The notes beneath the pieces are model-generated. The model did not search any database. It was not told the origin of the DNA and saw nothing but the letters and a program-made list of their open reading frames with translations. From Lichenicoccus sp965277665 (GTDB taxonomy: Bacteria > Pseudomonadota > Alphaproteobacteria > Acetobacterales > Acetobacteraceae), in contig NZ_OZ255835.1 in NCBI RefSeq assembly GCF_965277665.1, positions 1,426,001-1,490,000 of the forward strand: a DNA stretch of 64,000 bases. The letters run 5' to 3'. The translations under genes and the position numbers were made by a program. Every line of letters begins with the position of its first letter. The first letter of the stretch is position 1. Of this stretch, positions 1 through 8,082 are shown piece by piece.

Positions 1-1
1 C

Positions 2-697
2 AAGACCGCGCACGAGCTGCACCTCATCGAGCAGGCGTCGGATCGTGTGGTGGATGCGATGCTTGCAACCTTCTCTGCGCTCGCCCCAGGGATGACCAAG
101 AACGACGTCGTCGGCACCTTGCGCGACCATGAACGCGCTCGAGGGCTCAGTTTCGAGTATTGCCTGATCAGCGCAGGCACCGGTCTCAACCGCGCACCGT
201 CCGGTCAGGTCCTGCGTGACGGTGACATCCTGACGCTCGACTCCGGCGGCCGCTACGAGGGCTACATCGGCGATCTCTGCCGGATGGGGATCATCGGGAC
301 ACCGGACGCAGAGCTGGAAGAACTTCTCGCGGAAATCGAGACCATCCAGCAGGTGGCGCGCCAGCCGATCCGTGCAGGTGGCACGGGCGCAGAAATCTTT
401 GCCCTGGTGGATCCCCTGGTGGAAGCATCACCGAGCCGCGACGTGCTGCATTTCGTGGCACACGGGGTCGGGATCATCGGGCATGAGGCACCGCGCCTCA
501 GCGGCCGTGGTCCAGTGACGTATGAGGGGTACGACATGGACCTGCCTCTGGAGACGGGAATGGTCCTGTCGGTGGAAACCACGATGAACCACCCGCGTCG
601 CGGCATGATCAAGCTCGAGGACACCCTGGTGGTAACCCAGACAGGCGTGGTCGCCTACGGTGATCAGGGCCGCGGGTGGAACCGCTCGGCCGCCTGA
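2..697 (+). CDS. M24 family metallopeptidase (Xaa-Pro aminopeptidase-like), 5' end outside window
   Basis: C-terminal pita-bread catalytic domain of an M24 peptidase, which removes N-terminal residues next to proline or acts on related substrates. The reading frame is open to the left edge, and codons before the first ATG (47) encode KTAHELHLIEQAS, typical of the helix before the domain, so the gene starts outside the window. All metal-ligand motifs are visible: DSGGRYEGYIGD (two Asp), HGVGIIGHEAPR (His), LSVETT (Glu) and KLEDT (Glu). It therefore looks catalytically intact. Exact substrate cannot be told. Confidence 0.85.
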   Translation, partial: KTAHELHLIEQASDRVVDAMLATFSALAPGMTKNDVVGTLRDHERARGLSFEYCLISAGTGLNRAPSGQVLRDGDILTLDSGGRYEGYIGDLCRMGIIGTPDAELEELLAEIETIQQVARQPIRAGGTGAEIFALVDPLVEASPSRDVLHFVAHGVGIIGHEAPRLSGRGPVTYEGYDMDLPLETGMVLSVETTMNHPRRGMIKLEDTLVVTQTGVVAYGDQGRGWNRSAA

Positions 698-791
698 CGC
701 GCACCTGAAAACCACCCAGAGCAACTGAGCTCTGCCGAGACAGACCGGAGCCAACGTCTCCGGCCTCTCCCCCCGATTTGTGGAAATCATC

Positions 792-1100
792 ATGATTAAC
801 GTGATCGCGATTGTCACGACACAGCCCGGTAAGCGAGCGGAGCTTCTCCACGCGATCCATCGTAATCTACTTGCAATACGTGCGGAGGATGGCTGCATCG
901 AGTTCGGGCCGACGATCGACGCTTCCGGTCCCAGGGACCTGCAGGTGCCGCTCGGAGACGATGTGCTCGTCCTCGTCGAGAAATGGGCGAGCGTCGAAGC
1001 GCTCGAAGCCCATCTGCAAGCGCCGCACATGATCGAATATTTTGCCCGCACTCAAGCCCTGGTGGCGCACGCGGTTGTTCACGTGCTTTCCGCAGCCTAG
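792..1100 (+). CDS. antibiotic biosynthesis monooxygenase (ABM) domain protein, YgiN-like
   Basis: About 102 residues, the usual size of a single-domain ABM protein, a ferredoxin-like dimeric fold found in quinol monooxygenases and heme-degrading enzymes. The pattern is MINVIAIVTTQPGK at the N terminus, then GCIEFGP and VLVEKWASVEALEAHLQAPHM, as in the family. A GTG at 780 would add four residues. I prefer ATG 792 because GTGGAA just upstream can serve as a ribosome site. It lies 83 nt after the peptidase in the same direction. Substrate unknown. Confidence 0.75.
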   Translation: MINVIAIVTTQPGKRAELLHAIHRNLLAIRAEDGCIEFGPTIDASGPRDLQVPLGDDVLVLVEKWASVEALEAHLQAPHMIEYFARTQALVAHAVVHVLSAA

Positions 1101-1138
1101 AGCAAGACCGGCCCAAGTTGAGCCGGTAAACTTGCTCT
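1099..1138. repeat. 40-nt nested palindrome, family I, copy 1
   Basis: The outer arms AGAGCAAG and CTTGCTCT enclose a second stem (ACCGGC / GCCGGT). It starts in the stop codon region of the ABM gene. The same 40-nt layout occurs at 29966-30005 after an ABC transporter gene. It may work as a terminator hairpin, but no U-tract follows. Confidence 0.6.
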
Positions 1139-1164
1139 ACCAGATTGATCTGGAGACTGATTCA

Positions 1165-1191
1165 CGTCTCAGGCTGGTTCAGCCTGAGACG
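1165..1191. repeat. perfect 11-bp inverted repeat
   Basis: CGTCTCAGGCT, loop GGTTC, AGCCTGAGACG. A related half-sequence (GATCAGGCTC) follows directly and resembles the palindrome after merR at 57627. No ORF here is convincing. Confidence 0.6.
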
Positions 1192-1600
1192 ATCAGGCTC
1201 TAGGCAGGGCGTAGTGAAACGTATGTTTAATCAAGCCACAATCGGGCTGCCGCCGTGGCAGAGCACTTGGAAGGTTTTTCCTGTCTCCGGAGCCGAGCTG
1301 CTCCTCAGCCTGAGATCACCAACAGCAAGCATCATCAGGTGAGGTGGCATCGCGGGTAAATCGCCGCTTTCTCAGGAGAAATATAGACTTTACAGGGACA
1401 TAAGGAAACTTGCTGGCGGAGGGGATGTCCGCCGCTGCACATTCGTTGTCAGTAACTTACGTAGGGAAGGACAACTCGTCCCCCTCTGCATTCCCCTCAA
1501 ATTGTCTTGGTTGACCGTGAACACGTGCGGAGCACGCCCGGGAACGCCTGAACCATCGCGTGTGTCGAGTGCGCCTTCGTATCTGACAGGCCGCAGCCGG
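1192..1600. other. non-coding stretch across the left boundary of the element
   Basis: No reading frame with protein-like composition was seen on either strand. The stretch contains the left attachment repeat at 1411-1427. Apart from that and the palindromes just before it, nothing could be identified. Confidence 0.5.
1411..1427. other. attL: 17-bp direct repeat of tRNA-Ser 3' end
   Basis: TGCTGGCGGAGGGGATG, identical to 11392-11408. The flanking bases differ on both sides, so the repeat is exactly 17 bp. Confidence 0.8.
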
Positions 1601-1936
1601 TCAGGCTGGCTCAGGCGGGCCATCCTGCGCGGAGGCCCAGCAATACGTGATCCGCGTGACGGGCGGCATCTCGGGATCGGCAGCAACCGTCGTGGTCAGT
1701 CTGCTGTGGCAGTAGGGGGCAACGGCGGCAGCGTGCTTCGCTGCTAGGCCAGTGTAAGCCATCTCCGCCAGCTCATCCCCTAAGCGGCGGTAGCGTTGCG
1801 CGATACCCCAGCTCCGGCGCATCGCGTGCAACATGACCGCGACAGGGGTGACGCCGCCATCAACTGCCGCAGCGGCGAGGATGCGGCCGGCCGTGCGACG
1901 CGGGCGTAACTCTTTGGCGCGGGCGGCTTTCGGCAC
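1601..1936 (-). CDS. small phage-type protein, terminase small subunit-like
   Basis: 111 residues from GTG 1936, with AGGG 8 nt upstream as ribosome site. The N terminus is basic (PKAARAKELRPRR). The centre reads GGVTPVAVMLHAMR, then AAKHAAAVAPYCHSRL. The pattern TPxxxMLxxMR ... AxxAAPYxHxRL recurs in small proteins of alphaproteobacterial prophages, sometimes annotated as terminase small subunit-related. Function is unproven. It lies at the left end of the element, next to attL. Confidence 0.5.
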   Translation of the reverse strand: MPKAARAKELRPRRTAGRILAAAAVDGGVTPVAVMLHAMRRSWGIAQRYRRLGDELAEMAYTGLAAKHAAAVAPYCHSRLTTTVAADPEMPPVTRITYCWASAQDGPPEPA

Positions 1937-2026
1937 TCTATTTGCCCTAGAATAAAGGGGGTTCGGCTTCAGTTTCAGGTGAGGGCACGCGCTGGCCAGG
2001 AGCGCGATCTCAGGCGGGGTGCCCCA

Positions 2027-2276
2027 ATGCTAGCGTGGATCGAGCGCCTCGGCATCAATGCCGACGTGTGGCTTTCGGTGCTGACCGGCGGCCCGGTGGG
2101 CATCACCGTGTCGCTGCGCTGCGCGCGCTCGGCGCTGGCCGGGCACTGCTCGGGCCGGGCTGCCTGCTGGGTGCTGGGTGCTGGGCGTGCTGGGCGTGCT
2201 GGGCGTGCTGGTGCAGCGCGATCACCACGATCTCCGCAGGGCGACCCCCCGGTTGCATGCGATAATCCATCCCTAG
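2027..2276 (+). pseudogene. small hydrophobic protein, apparently frameshifted inside a minisatellite
   Basis: From ATG 2027 the frame encodes MLAWIERLGINADVWLSVL and continues through a hydrophobic stretch. After the 9-bp repeats at 2181-2207 the composition becomes poor in this frame. In another frame the repeats read (LGV)n followed by LVQRDHHDLRR, ending at 2276. This suggests a small membrane protein whose frame was lost by a change in repeat number. The unshifted frame stays open to 2326. Tentative. Confidence 0.3.
2164..2213. repeat. 9-bp tandem repeat (CTGGGCGTG)
   Basis: Three exact copies of CTGGGCGTG at 2181-2207, flanked by degenerate units CTGGGTG and CTGGTG. It sits inside the small hydrophobic ORF. 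Confidence 0.8.
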
Positions 2277-2374
2277 CTCACACGCTCGTGAGATTTGCTC
2301 GCCCGACCCGAATCCGGTCATGGTAAGCTCGTGATTGGCGGCGGTCGCGGTGGTCGCTTGGAGAGGCTGAGCCA

Positions 2375-3142
2375 TTGGTGAAGACATCTCGAGAGCACGA
2401 TGGAGTTCGGCTCGAACCGGATGCCATTATTGAAGCTCTGGTGGAGATGAGGTTTGAGACGCCTGAACTGCCTGAAATTACAGTCGGTCGGCTCAGTGAT
2501 GCGGACTTTTGGAGTGAGTTCCATCAGTCTCGTCTTCCGGTGGCAGATATTCCCCAGCCAATCCGCGATCTAGACCCAGCGCTACGCTATCAACCAGTCA
2601 TTGAGTTGTCCCGGAATGATGGTCTGCGAGCAGCCAAAATCGGCGGAAAGGTCCTGTCGTATCACGTTACGCAGACCTATCCTGGCTGGGACATCTTTCG
2701 CTCCGAGGTGGCAGATGTTGTCGCACACATCGTCAACAAGATGCGACGGCTCCAATTCATAAGGCTTGGCCTTCGTTACATTAACGTATTCGTTCCCGAA
2801 AAACACGGTGCCGTTGCGATCGAAGATACGAACCTGACTATCAAACTCGGTCAGACATCACTTCGATCACCCGTGAACTTAAACTACAGTAAGAATATTG
2901 ACGGGTCGACTGTGGGGGTGCGGATAGCAACTCCAGGATTTGTTGGTGGACCGCTGCCACCAAACTTCTCCCTTTTATGTGACATCGACGTTTATACTGC
3001 CGAAGGTTTCTCCACGTCGGACATCGATTTAGTATTGCGCTGGATTGACAGAGCTCACGAGGTGGAAAAGCTTGAGTTTTTTCGGCTACTTCCTCCCAAG
3101 ATTGTAAGTCGCCTAACGGCTGCCGAGCAAAGAAGGTCATGA
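2375..3142 (+). CDS. TIGR04255 family protein, first gene of three-gene cassette
   Basis: 255 residues, the normal size for the sporadically distributed TIGR04255 family, which has no established function. Diagnostic parts are the N-terminal AIIEALVEMRFETPELPE, the central RLGLRYINVFVP with preceding HIVNKMRRLQFI, and a C-terminal half ending in WIDRAHEVEKLEFFRLL. The start is TTG 2375 or GTG 2378; GGAGAGG at 2360-2366 suits either. The coding sequence is visibly richer in A and T than its neighbours, which suggests transfer. Its stop overlaps the next start by 4 nt, so the two products are probably made together. It is cargo of the tRNA-Ser element. Confidence 0.8.
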   Translation: MVKTSREHDGVRLEPDAIIEALVEMRFETPELPEITVGRLSDADFWSEFHQSRLPVADIPQPIRDLDPALRYQPVIELSRNDGLRAAKIGGKVLSYHVTQTYPGWDIFRSEVADVVAHIVNKMRRLQFIRLGLRYINVFVPEKHGAVAIEDTNLTIKLGQTSLRSPVNLNYSKNIDGSTVGVRIATPGFVGGPLPPNFSLLCDIDVYTAEGFSTSDIDLVLRWIDRAHEVEKLEFFRLLPPKIVSRLTAAEQRRS

Positions 3143-3366
3143 GCCAGACGTTGATCAATCTAAACGTGCCTTCCGGCGCAGCCTTTGGCTCCGAGGGAAC
3201 AGCAGCCTGGACGAAACTTCCATCCCAACTTATGAGCAGCAGGCTTGATCTTTGGGCACTATACGGTCGGCCACTGATTGCAGCGACTGAGACCGTCGGG
3301 CTGACACGCAATCAGCATTTGGTCTTGATGGAGGCGCTCTGGGACTCAGTTAAAGTCGTAGCTTAG
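3139..3366 (+). CDS. small hypothetical protein, second cassette gene
   Basis: 75 residues, not recognised. It starts with ATG overlapping the TIGR04255 stop (ATGA). The sequence has an N-terminal MSQTLINLNVPSGAAFG, a middle Trp-rich segment (AAWTKL, LDLWALYG) and an acidic-hydrophobic C terminus (LMEALWDSVKVV). No membrane segment or Cys motif. The tight overlap and shared base composition argue that it works with the upstream protein. Confidence 0.6.
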   Translation: MSQTLINLNVPSGAAFGSEGTAAWTKLPSQLMSSRLDLWALYGRPLIAATETVGLTRNQHLVLMEALWDSVKVVA

Positions 3367-3373
3367 ATCTGCC

Positions 3374-3952
3374 GTGTCAATCGAGAGTGCTACAGGTGCC
3401 TGTGTCTCCGCGATGCGGACCGACCCAGCCCGTTTCTATGGACCGCCAGACACAGCAGTCGGTGCTGGGCTTGTGTTGCGCAATTGTGCATTTGCGCTTC
3501 CCGATCCTTTGAATCCAACCTTTCGAACCGTTCTTGGCCTGACGCTAGTCCTCACGCACGAGTGTGACGTTGACCAGGATAACGTGCGGATCTTCAATGA
3601 CGAGCTTCTTGTCCTGCCCATAATACCCTTGGAGGTGCTGTACAAGAAGACAGAGGCTGAGCAGGGTAAAGGAGCTTGGGGAGGTATCCTTCCCACCATC
3701 GCTCAGGATAAAGTCTTCCGGGCAATGTATCTGCCGCCTGTACCTTCACACATAAACCCAGCGTTGGACCTCCGATTTGGCGGGATTGTGTCGTTCAATA
3801 CAATAACTTCAACCAAGCTAACTTGGTTCGATCACTACCAGACTAGTAAGTTATGTAGTCTGTCAGCTTTTGGGCTTCGGGCCCTGGATCTGCGGTTGGA
3901 GAACCACCTCCGTCGCCCAAAGGCCCAACGGTTGTGGGGTCAATGGCCCTAG
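3374..3952 (+). CDS. hypothetical protein with THECD motif, third cassette gene
   Basis: 192 residues from GTG 3374, only 7 nt after the previous stop. No assigned function. A clear block is VLTHECDVDQDN followed about 20 residues later by VLPIIPLEVL. The layout (hydrophobic strand, small polar residue, CD, acidic residues, then a PIxPL strand) resembles a group of uncharacterised bacterial proteins and could place Cys and Asp/His in an active or metal site. The C terminus is basic (LENHLRRPKAQRLWGQ). Base composition matches the two preceding genes, not the element backbone. Confidence 0.6.
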   Translation: MSIESATGACVSAMRTDPARFYGPPDTAVGAGLVLRNCAFALPDPLNPTFRTVLGLTLVLTHECDVDQDNVRIFNDELLVLPIIPLEVLYKKTEAEQGKGAWGGILPTIAQDKVFRAMYLPPVPSHINPALDLRFGGIVSFNTITSTKLTWFDHYQTSKLCSLSAFGLRALDLRLENHLRRPKAQRLWGQWP

Positions 3953-4052
3953 ATGCCGGGGCTCTGAGAGGATGACTTTGAGCCGGCGATCACGCCGCGG
4001 TGGTGCGTGCGGGGGTGGAGGGGCTGCGGGCTCTGTAGGACCGCCGGCCGCC

Positions 4053-4457
4053 TCAATAGCAGGTGGTGTTGGTCTGCGTGCCGAACGTCTGGCTCGAGCA
4101 GTTCACCGGGCGATTTGGAACCCAGACCGGAGCCGGCGCAGGCCGCGTCTCCTGCGATAGGGATGCTAGTGCCGCCTGCTGCCGCTCCGAGCGCTGGTTG
4201 CCCTGGTTCTCCCGACACTCCGCGTAGCCCTGGGTGCCGAGAGCGAACCCATAGGACTGGCAGGTGTCATCGTCCGCCTGCTGGATGCCTTGCGCTCTTT
4301 CGTAGCCCGCCGTGCCTGGCAAGCAGTCATCGGCCGGCAGCCCGATAGCGCAGGCCAGGGGGGAGTGGGCACAGCCGGAGAGGCCAACCAGAAGGGCAAG
4401 AATGATCGGGGACCGCGGTCTCGGTGAACGGTGAACCGGCACCATAGCTTCGGTCAT
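4053..4457 (-). CDS. putative small lipoprotein
   Basis: 134 residues. ATG 4457 is chosen because AGGA lies 9 nt upstream; an ORF extension to 4490 lacks a site. The signal sequence has a basic start, a hydrophobic run IILALLVG and the lipobox LSGC, so it is probably anchored in a membrane by its lipidated Cys. The mature part has DDDTCQSYGFALGTQGYAEC, a motif common in small alphaproteobacterial lipoproteins, and ends in VNCSSQTFGTQTNTTC with paired cysteines. Function unknown. It is unusual cargo for a satellite-like element. Confidence 0.7.
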   Translation of the reverse strand: MTEAMVPVHRSPRPRSPIILALLVGLSGCAHSPLACAIGLPADDCLPGTAGYERAQGIQQADDDTCQSYGFALGTQGYAECRENQGNQRSERQQAALASLSQETRPAPAPVWVPNRPVNCSSQTFGTQTNTTCY

Positions 4458-4630
4458 GGGCTGCAATCCTGCTCGGGTGTGAGCACGCACGATGCGCCGG
4501 CTTGGTTAAGGAACGGTTCATCCTGCCAGCCCCGGATCGTGATACACGCACCCAGCCATTACGGTGATGGTCTTCTCCCGGCTGCCGCAACCAACAGGCC
4601 CATTGGCAAAGCCGCATCGCCGCCGCGCAT

Positions 4631-4915
4631 TCAGGCTTCCGGGTTGCAGCAATACTCATCAGCACGATGATGCAGCACTATCCGCCCCGGCACCTGTGAC
4701 GGATCGCGGATGAAGAACAGGTTGCCGGCCAGATCCGATCCCATATTTTCCTCTTTTGGCACCCTGGTATGCCCAGTCTCACCGCCCCACCACGGACACG
4801 GATAGGCTGACATTGCTAAAGCCCTGTCGATGTCGCTCCAGGCGACCGAGTGCCCACAGACATGGCGCGTGTGCCAGAATTCCGTCGGTCGTGAGATCGT
4901 ATCGGCTTCAGCCAT
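4631..4915 (-). CDS. small Cys/Trp-containing hypothetical protein
   Basis: 94 residues. The N-terminal half carries EFWHTRHVCGHSVAWSD and later YPCPWWGGETG, a spaced His/Cys pattern that could bind a metal, although the second CxxC is broken (CPWW). The C terminus ends EYCCNPEA. The start ATG 4915 overlaps the stop of the upstream gene by 8 nt, so the two are probably co-translated. Found with phage-type genes; function unknown. Confidence 0.55.
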   Translation of the reverse strand: MAEADTISRPTEFWHTRHVCGHSVAWSDIDRALAMSAYPCPWWGGETGHTRVPKEENMGSDLAGNLFFIRDPSQVPGRIVLHHRADEYCCNPEA

Positions 4916-5136
4916 GGTTGCTCATTCTCCGTTCATGAAGCGCGCCGGGCTCGGGCACCGGATGCCGCAGCTCGTAGGGCCGCGTCTCGTAGGGCCGCGT
5001 CTCGCCACGCCGGGGGCAGTCGTCGGCCCGGGCCTCGGCCACCCACCCAGTCCAGCTCGCGCGGCCCGTGGAACGCGATATCCTGGGCCAGCGGCCAGTG
5101 CTCGTCGAGCCCGCAGCGGGTGCAGGCGACGTGCAT
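4908..5136 (-). pseudogene. zinc-ribbon-like small protein with probable frameshift
   Basis: From ATG 5136 the frame reads MHVACTRCGLDEHWPLAQDI and reaches ELDWV. The expected partner, ARADDCPRRGETRPYE and the tail overlapping the next gene, is in another frame. The switch point is the repeated CCACCCACCC at 5039-5049, where one base gained or lost would join the two. Together they give a CxxC ... CPR arrangement like small zinc-ribbon proteins of phage islands. An unshifted 124-codon frame from 5282 exists but looks unnatural upstream. A 15-bp direct repeat (CTCGTAGGGCCGCGT) also lies inside. Confidence 0.45.
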
Positions 5137-5233
5137 GCGTTCGGTGCAGGCGTAGAGTTGGGCGAGCGTGCTCGGGCATTTGGCAGGATCGGGCTCAGCC
5201 TTTCGGAGAGAGTTGAATGGAGACGGCGCTTCT

Positions 5234-5650
5234 TTACCGCCGAAGCTTCTCGCCGTGGCTTCTGTGCTCGTGACAGAACCACCCGGCTTTAGCCCATCCC
5301 GGCGGCCCGAAGCCGTAGCAAGCCCAGGCGCCGCAGGTGAGGCAGGTGTAGGTATGCGATGCCGTCATCGCCCCGCTCACGGCTCGTTCCTGCGCCGCGT
5401 TGAGGTCGGCTCGCGCGGCGGTGTCGGTTTCGGGCAATGGCACATGCGCCGGCTGGTCGAGGTCGTCAGCATCCGCCGGCAAGGCTTCTTGCGGATACTC
5501 TGACGCTGTTTTAGGTGGCGACACCGGTGACAACGTTGATCTACATAGGTTTTTCCTGTCTCCACCCTCCTCTATGAGACTGGCGACACTGGCGACAGTG
5601 GCCGGGACCTGTTTGCGCCACTTCGCCCAGAGGTCCGGCCTAACGCTCAA
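5234..5650 (-). CDS. hypothetical protein with Cys/His cluster (phage-island type)
   Basis: 138 residues from TTG 5650, whose TTGA overlaps the stop of the helicase gene. The N-terminal half is variable and charged. The C-terminal 45 residues contain CLTCGAWACYGFGPP and WFCHEHR, giving CxxC and CxxH pairs that probably bind zinc. This CxxCG ... YGFGPPG ... W-C-x-x-H-R module is common in small proteins of alphaproteobacterial prophages. Its role is unknown; the overlap suggests expression with the helicase. Confidence 0.65.
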   Translation of the reverse strand: MSVRPDLWAKWRKQVPATVASVASLIEEGGDRKNLCRSTLSPVSPPKTASEYPQEALPADADDLDQPAHVPLPETDTAARADLNAAQERAVSGAMTASHTYTCLTCGAWACYGFGPPGWAKAGWFCHEHRSHGEKLRR

Positions 5651-8082
5651 AGCGAATCGGCTTTGTGGTCGCCAATGATACTCGCGAGCACCGTGTAGAA
5701 CCGCCTCTTCGACGCTCCGACTCGATGTTCCTTTTGCAGCCGCTCGCCGTCCCGAACAAGAAAGCCCTGGCGATCAAGCGCCTGCGCTGCCGCCTTCGGG
5801 TCCAGCCCGGCCACCACCTCGCGCTGCCACGTCTCGGCAAAGATGCAGAACACGAGTTCGCCACCCACCCTCTTCCGATAGCCAGCGCGGTTGACCACCT
5901 GCTGCGCTCCAAGGCCTGCGTCGGCGTCCTCGAAACGGGCCGGGTGCTTGCCGATGAAGTGCCGCACCTGCGCAAGCGCCGTGGCGTCCTCGGCCGGCCC
6001 GTCGCCGCCATCGCGTCCGGCTCGCCAATCACCGAAGCACCGGACCGCAGCGGCTTCCGCGTCGCCAGCTTTCCACGGCACGATCTCGAGAACGGTCGCC
6101 GTCTCGCCCGCCGCCGCCAGCAACGCAAACCGCTCGCCCGCCCGTTGCACCTGCCCATCCGCATCCGGCGGAATGTGATCTGCAATGAAGGCGCGCACCG
6201 CCTCGCGCGCCGTTGCCGTCAGGTCGGTCAGATCGGCGGTCAGCTTGGTTAGATACTCGCGGCCGGCTGTGCCGTAGTTGCGCCGGTAAGCCCGGTCCAT
6301 GCGGGCCTGGAACCCCGCGCCACTCACCTCGCCATGCAGGTTCTCGAACACGCCATGCCCGGCGCCCGCGTCCGCCGGCATGTCGAGCACGCGCACTTCC
6401 TGCCCAGCCATGACGCGCCTCGGGCCTCCGCGCGTCTCGGCAAGTCGTGCCGCCAGGCTTGTCTCGCCGGTTGAGAGGAACAGCAGCCGCCATTCCGCCG
6501 CCTTGCGTGCGCCACCATCCCGGCTCGCTCGGGCCTTGCCGCCACCGTTGGCAAGTTGATACGCGCTTGCCGCCACCGTCTCGCCCGAAGCCTCGCTAAT
6601 CTCGTCCAGACACAGCAGCAGGTCGTTATGCCCGGCTGCGACGGCTTCGAGGCCGTTGTCGGTCGCCCGCCAGCGCCTCACCCAGCCGTTCGGCCCACCA
6701 CCGCCCCAGACACTACCCGCCAGACCCAGCAGCGTCGTCTTGCCGGTCGAGGACTGCCCGCGCAGATGTATTCCGCCGCCCTCCACGTCGAGCAGCCGCA
6801 AGAGTGGTGCGGCGAAGGCGGCCGACAGGGACAGGATCGCGCGGGAGTTGCCAAGGCACAGCGCGGCGACATCTCGCTTCCAGGCTTCGAGCGTGCCGGA
6901 TGTCACCAGCGGTGGCATAGCGTCTGGCCGGTCGGTTTGCAGCATCACGCGCAGCTCGCCTTGCGCGCCGATTGCCCCGCCGGGCAGAACGAAGATCCGG
7001 CCGTCCGACGTGACGTGCCAGCCGAGGCGCGAAACCACGCGAACGCGGGCCGCAGGCGCGGCGCAACCGAGGTAGCGCATCAACGCCTCGCGCTGCTTGC
7101 GTGACGGCTCTATGACCAGGCCCCGGTCGAGCAGGCGGCCCCGCAACTCGGTGCCGTCGCCGGCCAGCATGGTCGCCGGCATCGCCCACTCCTGCCGCTT
7201 GCCGTTCAGGTCGCGCCACTCCAGCAGGCGGCCGAAGTTGTGACCGGCGCCATCGTCCGTGACCGCCTCCACCGACAGCGCACCGCATATTCTCATCGGG
7301 GGCGGGTCGTTGTTCGTTGAGATCGCGAACACGCCATCTTGCCGCAGGATGAAACCAGCAGGGACCGGCGCATCACGCACAGCCGGCCGCGCGTCGGCGA
7401 GCAGGTCGCGCAGCATGTCGCCGGAAGCGCCGGCCGGCAGGTCATCGGCCAAGTCCCACGCATCGGGCCATGCAGAAGGTATCGCGACGATGCGGGCAGG
7501 CGCCGCGTTCCCAGCACTCAGCAGCGTCGCGATTGTCGTGGCAGCATCCCAGCCCGGCTTGTCGCAATCCGGCCAGATCGTGACGTCGCGCTCTTGCAGC
7601 GGGCTCCAGTCGACTTGCTTGGTCGCCGCCGCGCCGCCCGGCCAGGTCATCGCCACCATGTCGGGGAACAGCACAGCCGCCGCGTCGGCCGTCTTCTCGC
7701 CCTCGACCAGAAGCACCGGCGCATTGGATCGGGCGGCTAGCCTGTCGAGGCCGTAGAGCGGTCGCGGTGTCGGCGCGGCCTTCCAGTGCCAGCGGGTCCG
7801 ACCACGAAGCGTCCCGTAGCAGAGCGGCAGAACCACCTTGCCGCCGCCGGGCAGATCGAAGCGACAGATTGCGAAAAGGGCCGCGCCGCCTGCGCCGCGA
7901 TAGATCCACTCGCTCGATGCGATGCCATGCTCGGCGTGACGATGCTTTGGCGGCGGGTCGCTCGGCGCCGGCATGATCGGCAACCACTCGGCGGGTTTCG
8001 CACTGGTCGAAGCGTCTTCGCCAACGCCGCCAGGGGACAGGGGTGCGAACGGATCGGGCGCGATGTGGCTGTTGTCATCCAT
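5647..8082 (-). CDS. DUF927/toprim primase-helicase
   Basis: 811 residues, the replication protein of the element. Around residue 126 lies the toprim-like VLLVEGEKTADA and near 170 DVTIWPDCDKPG, the acidic metal-binding residues of a primase-type domain. The C-terminal half is a DUF927 P-loop ATPase: Walker A GQSSTGKTT at about 441, Walker B-type LLLCLDEISEA at about 485, then a Thr-Gly sensor segment LFLSTGE. Such proteins unwind and prime DNA in P4-like satellites and integrative elements. It overlaps the primase-like gene before it by 8 nt and the small gene after it by 4 nt, so these form one operon. Confidence 0.85.
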   Translation of the reverse strand: MDDNSHIAPDPFAPLSPGGVGEDASTSAKPAEWLPIMPAPSDPPPKHRHAEHGIASSEWIYRGAGGAALFAICRFDLPGGGKVVLPLCYGTLRGRTRWHWKAAPTPRPLYGLDRLAARSNAPVLLVEGEKTADAAAVLFPDMVAMTWPGGAAATKQVDWSPLQERDVTIWPDCDKPGWDAATTIATLLSAGNAAPARIVAIPSAWPDAWDLADDLPAGASGDMLRDLLADARPAVRDAPVPAGFILRQDGVFAISTNNDPPPMRICGALSVEAVTDDGAGHNFGRLLEWRDLNGKRQEWAMPATMLAGDGTELRGRLLDRGLVIEPSRKQREALMRYLGCAAPAARVRVVSRLGWHVTSDGRIFVLPGGAIGAQGELRVMLQTDRPDAMPPLVTSGTLEAWKRDVAALCLGNSRAILSLSAAFAAPLLRLLDVEGGGIHLRGQSSTGKTTLLGLAGSVWGGGGPNGWVRRWRATDNGLEAVAAGHNDLLLCLDEISEASGETVAASAYQLANGGGKARASRDGGARKAAEWRLLFLSTGETSLAARLAETRGGPRRVMAGQEVRVLDMPADAGAGHGVFENLHGEVSGAGFQARMDRAYRRNYGTAGREYLTKLTADLTDLTATAREAVRAFIADHIPPDADGQVQRAGERFALLAAAGETATVLEIVPWKAGDAEAAAVRCFGDWRAGRDGGDGPAEDATALAQVRHFIGKHPARFEDADAGLGAQQVVNRAGYRKRVGGELVFCIFAETWQREVVAGLDPKAAAQALDRQGFLVRDGERLQKEHRVGASKRRFYTVLASIIGDHKADSL

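Noticed and set aside
1145..1342. 65-codon ORF on the plus strand
   Set aside because: It lies over inverted repeats and has no family pattern or ribosome site.
5665..7756. Several plus-strand ORFs of up to 195 codons opposite the primase-helicase
   Set aside because: They are antisense shadows of a gene with clear motifs.
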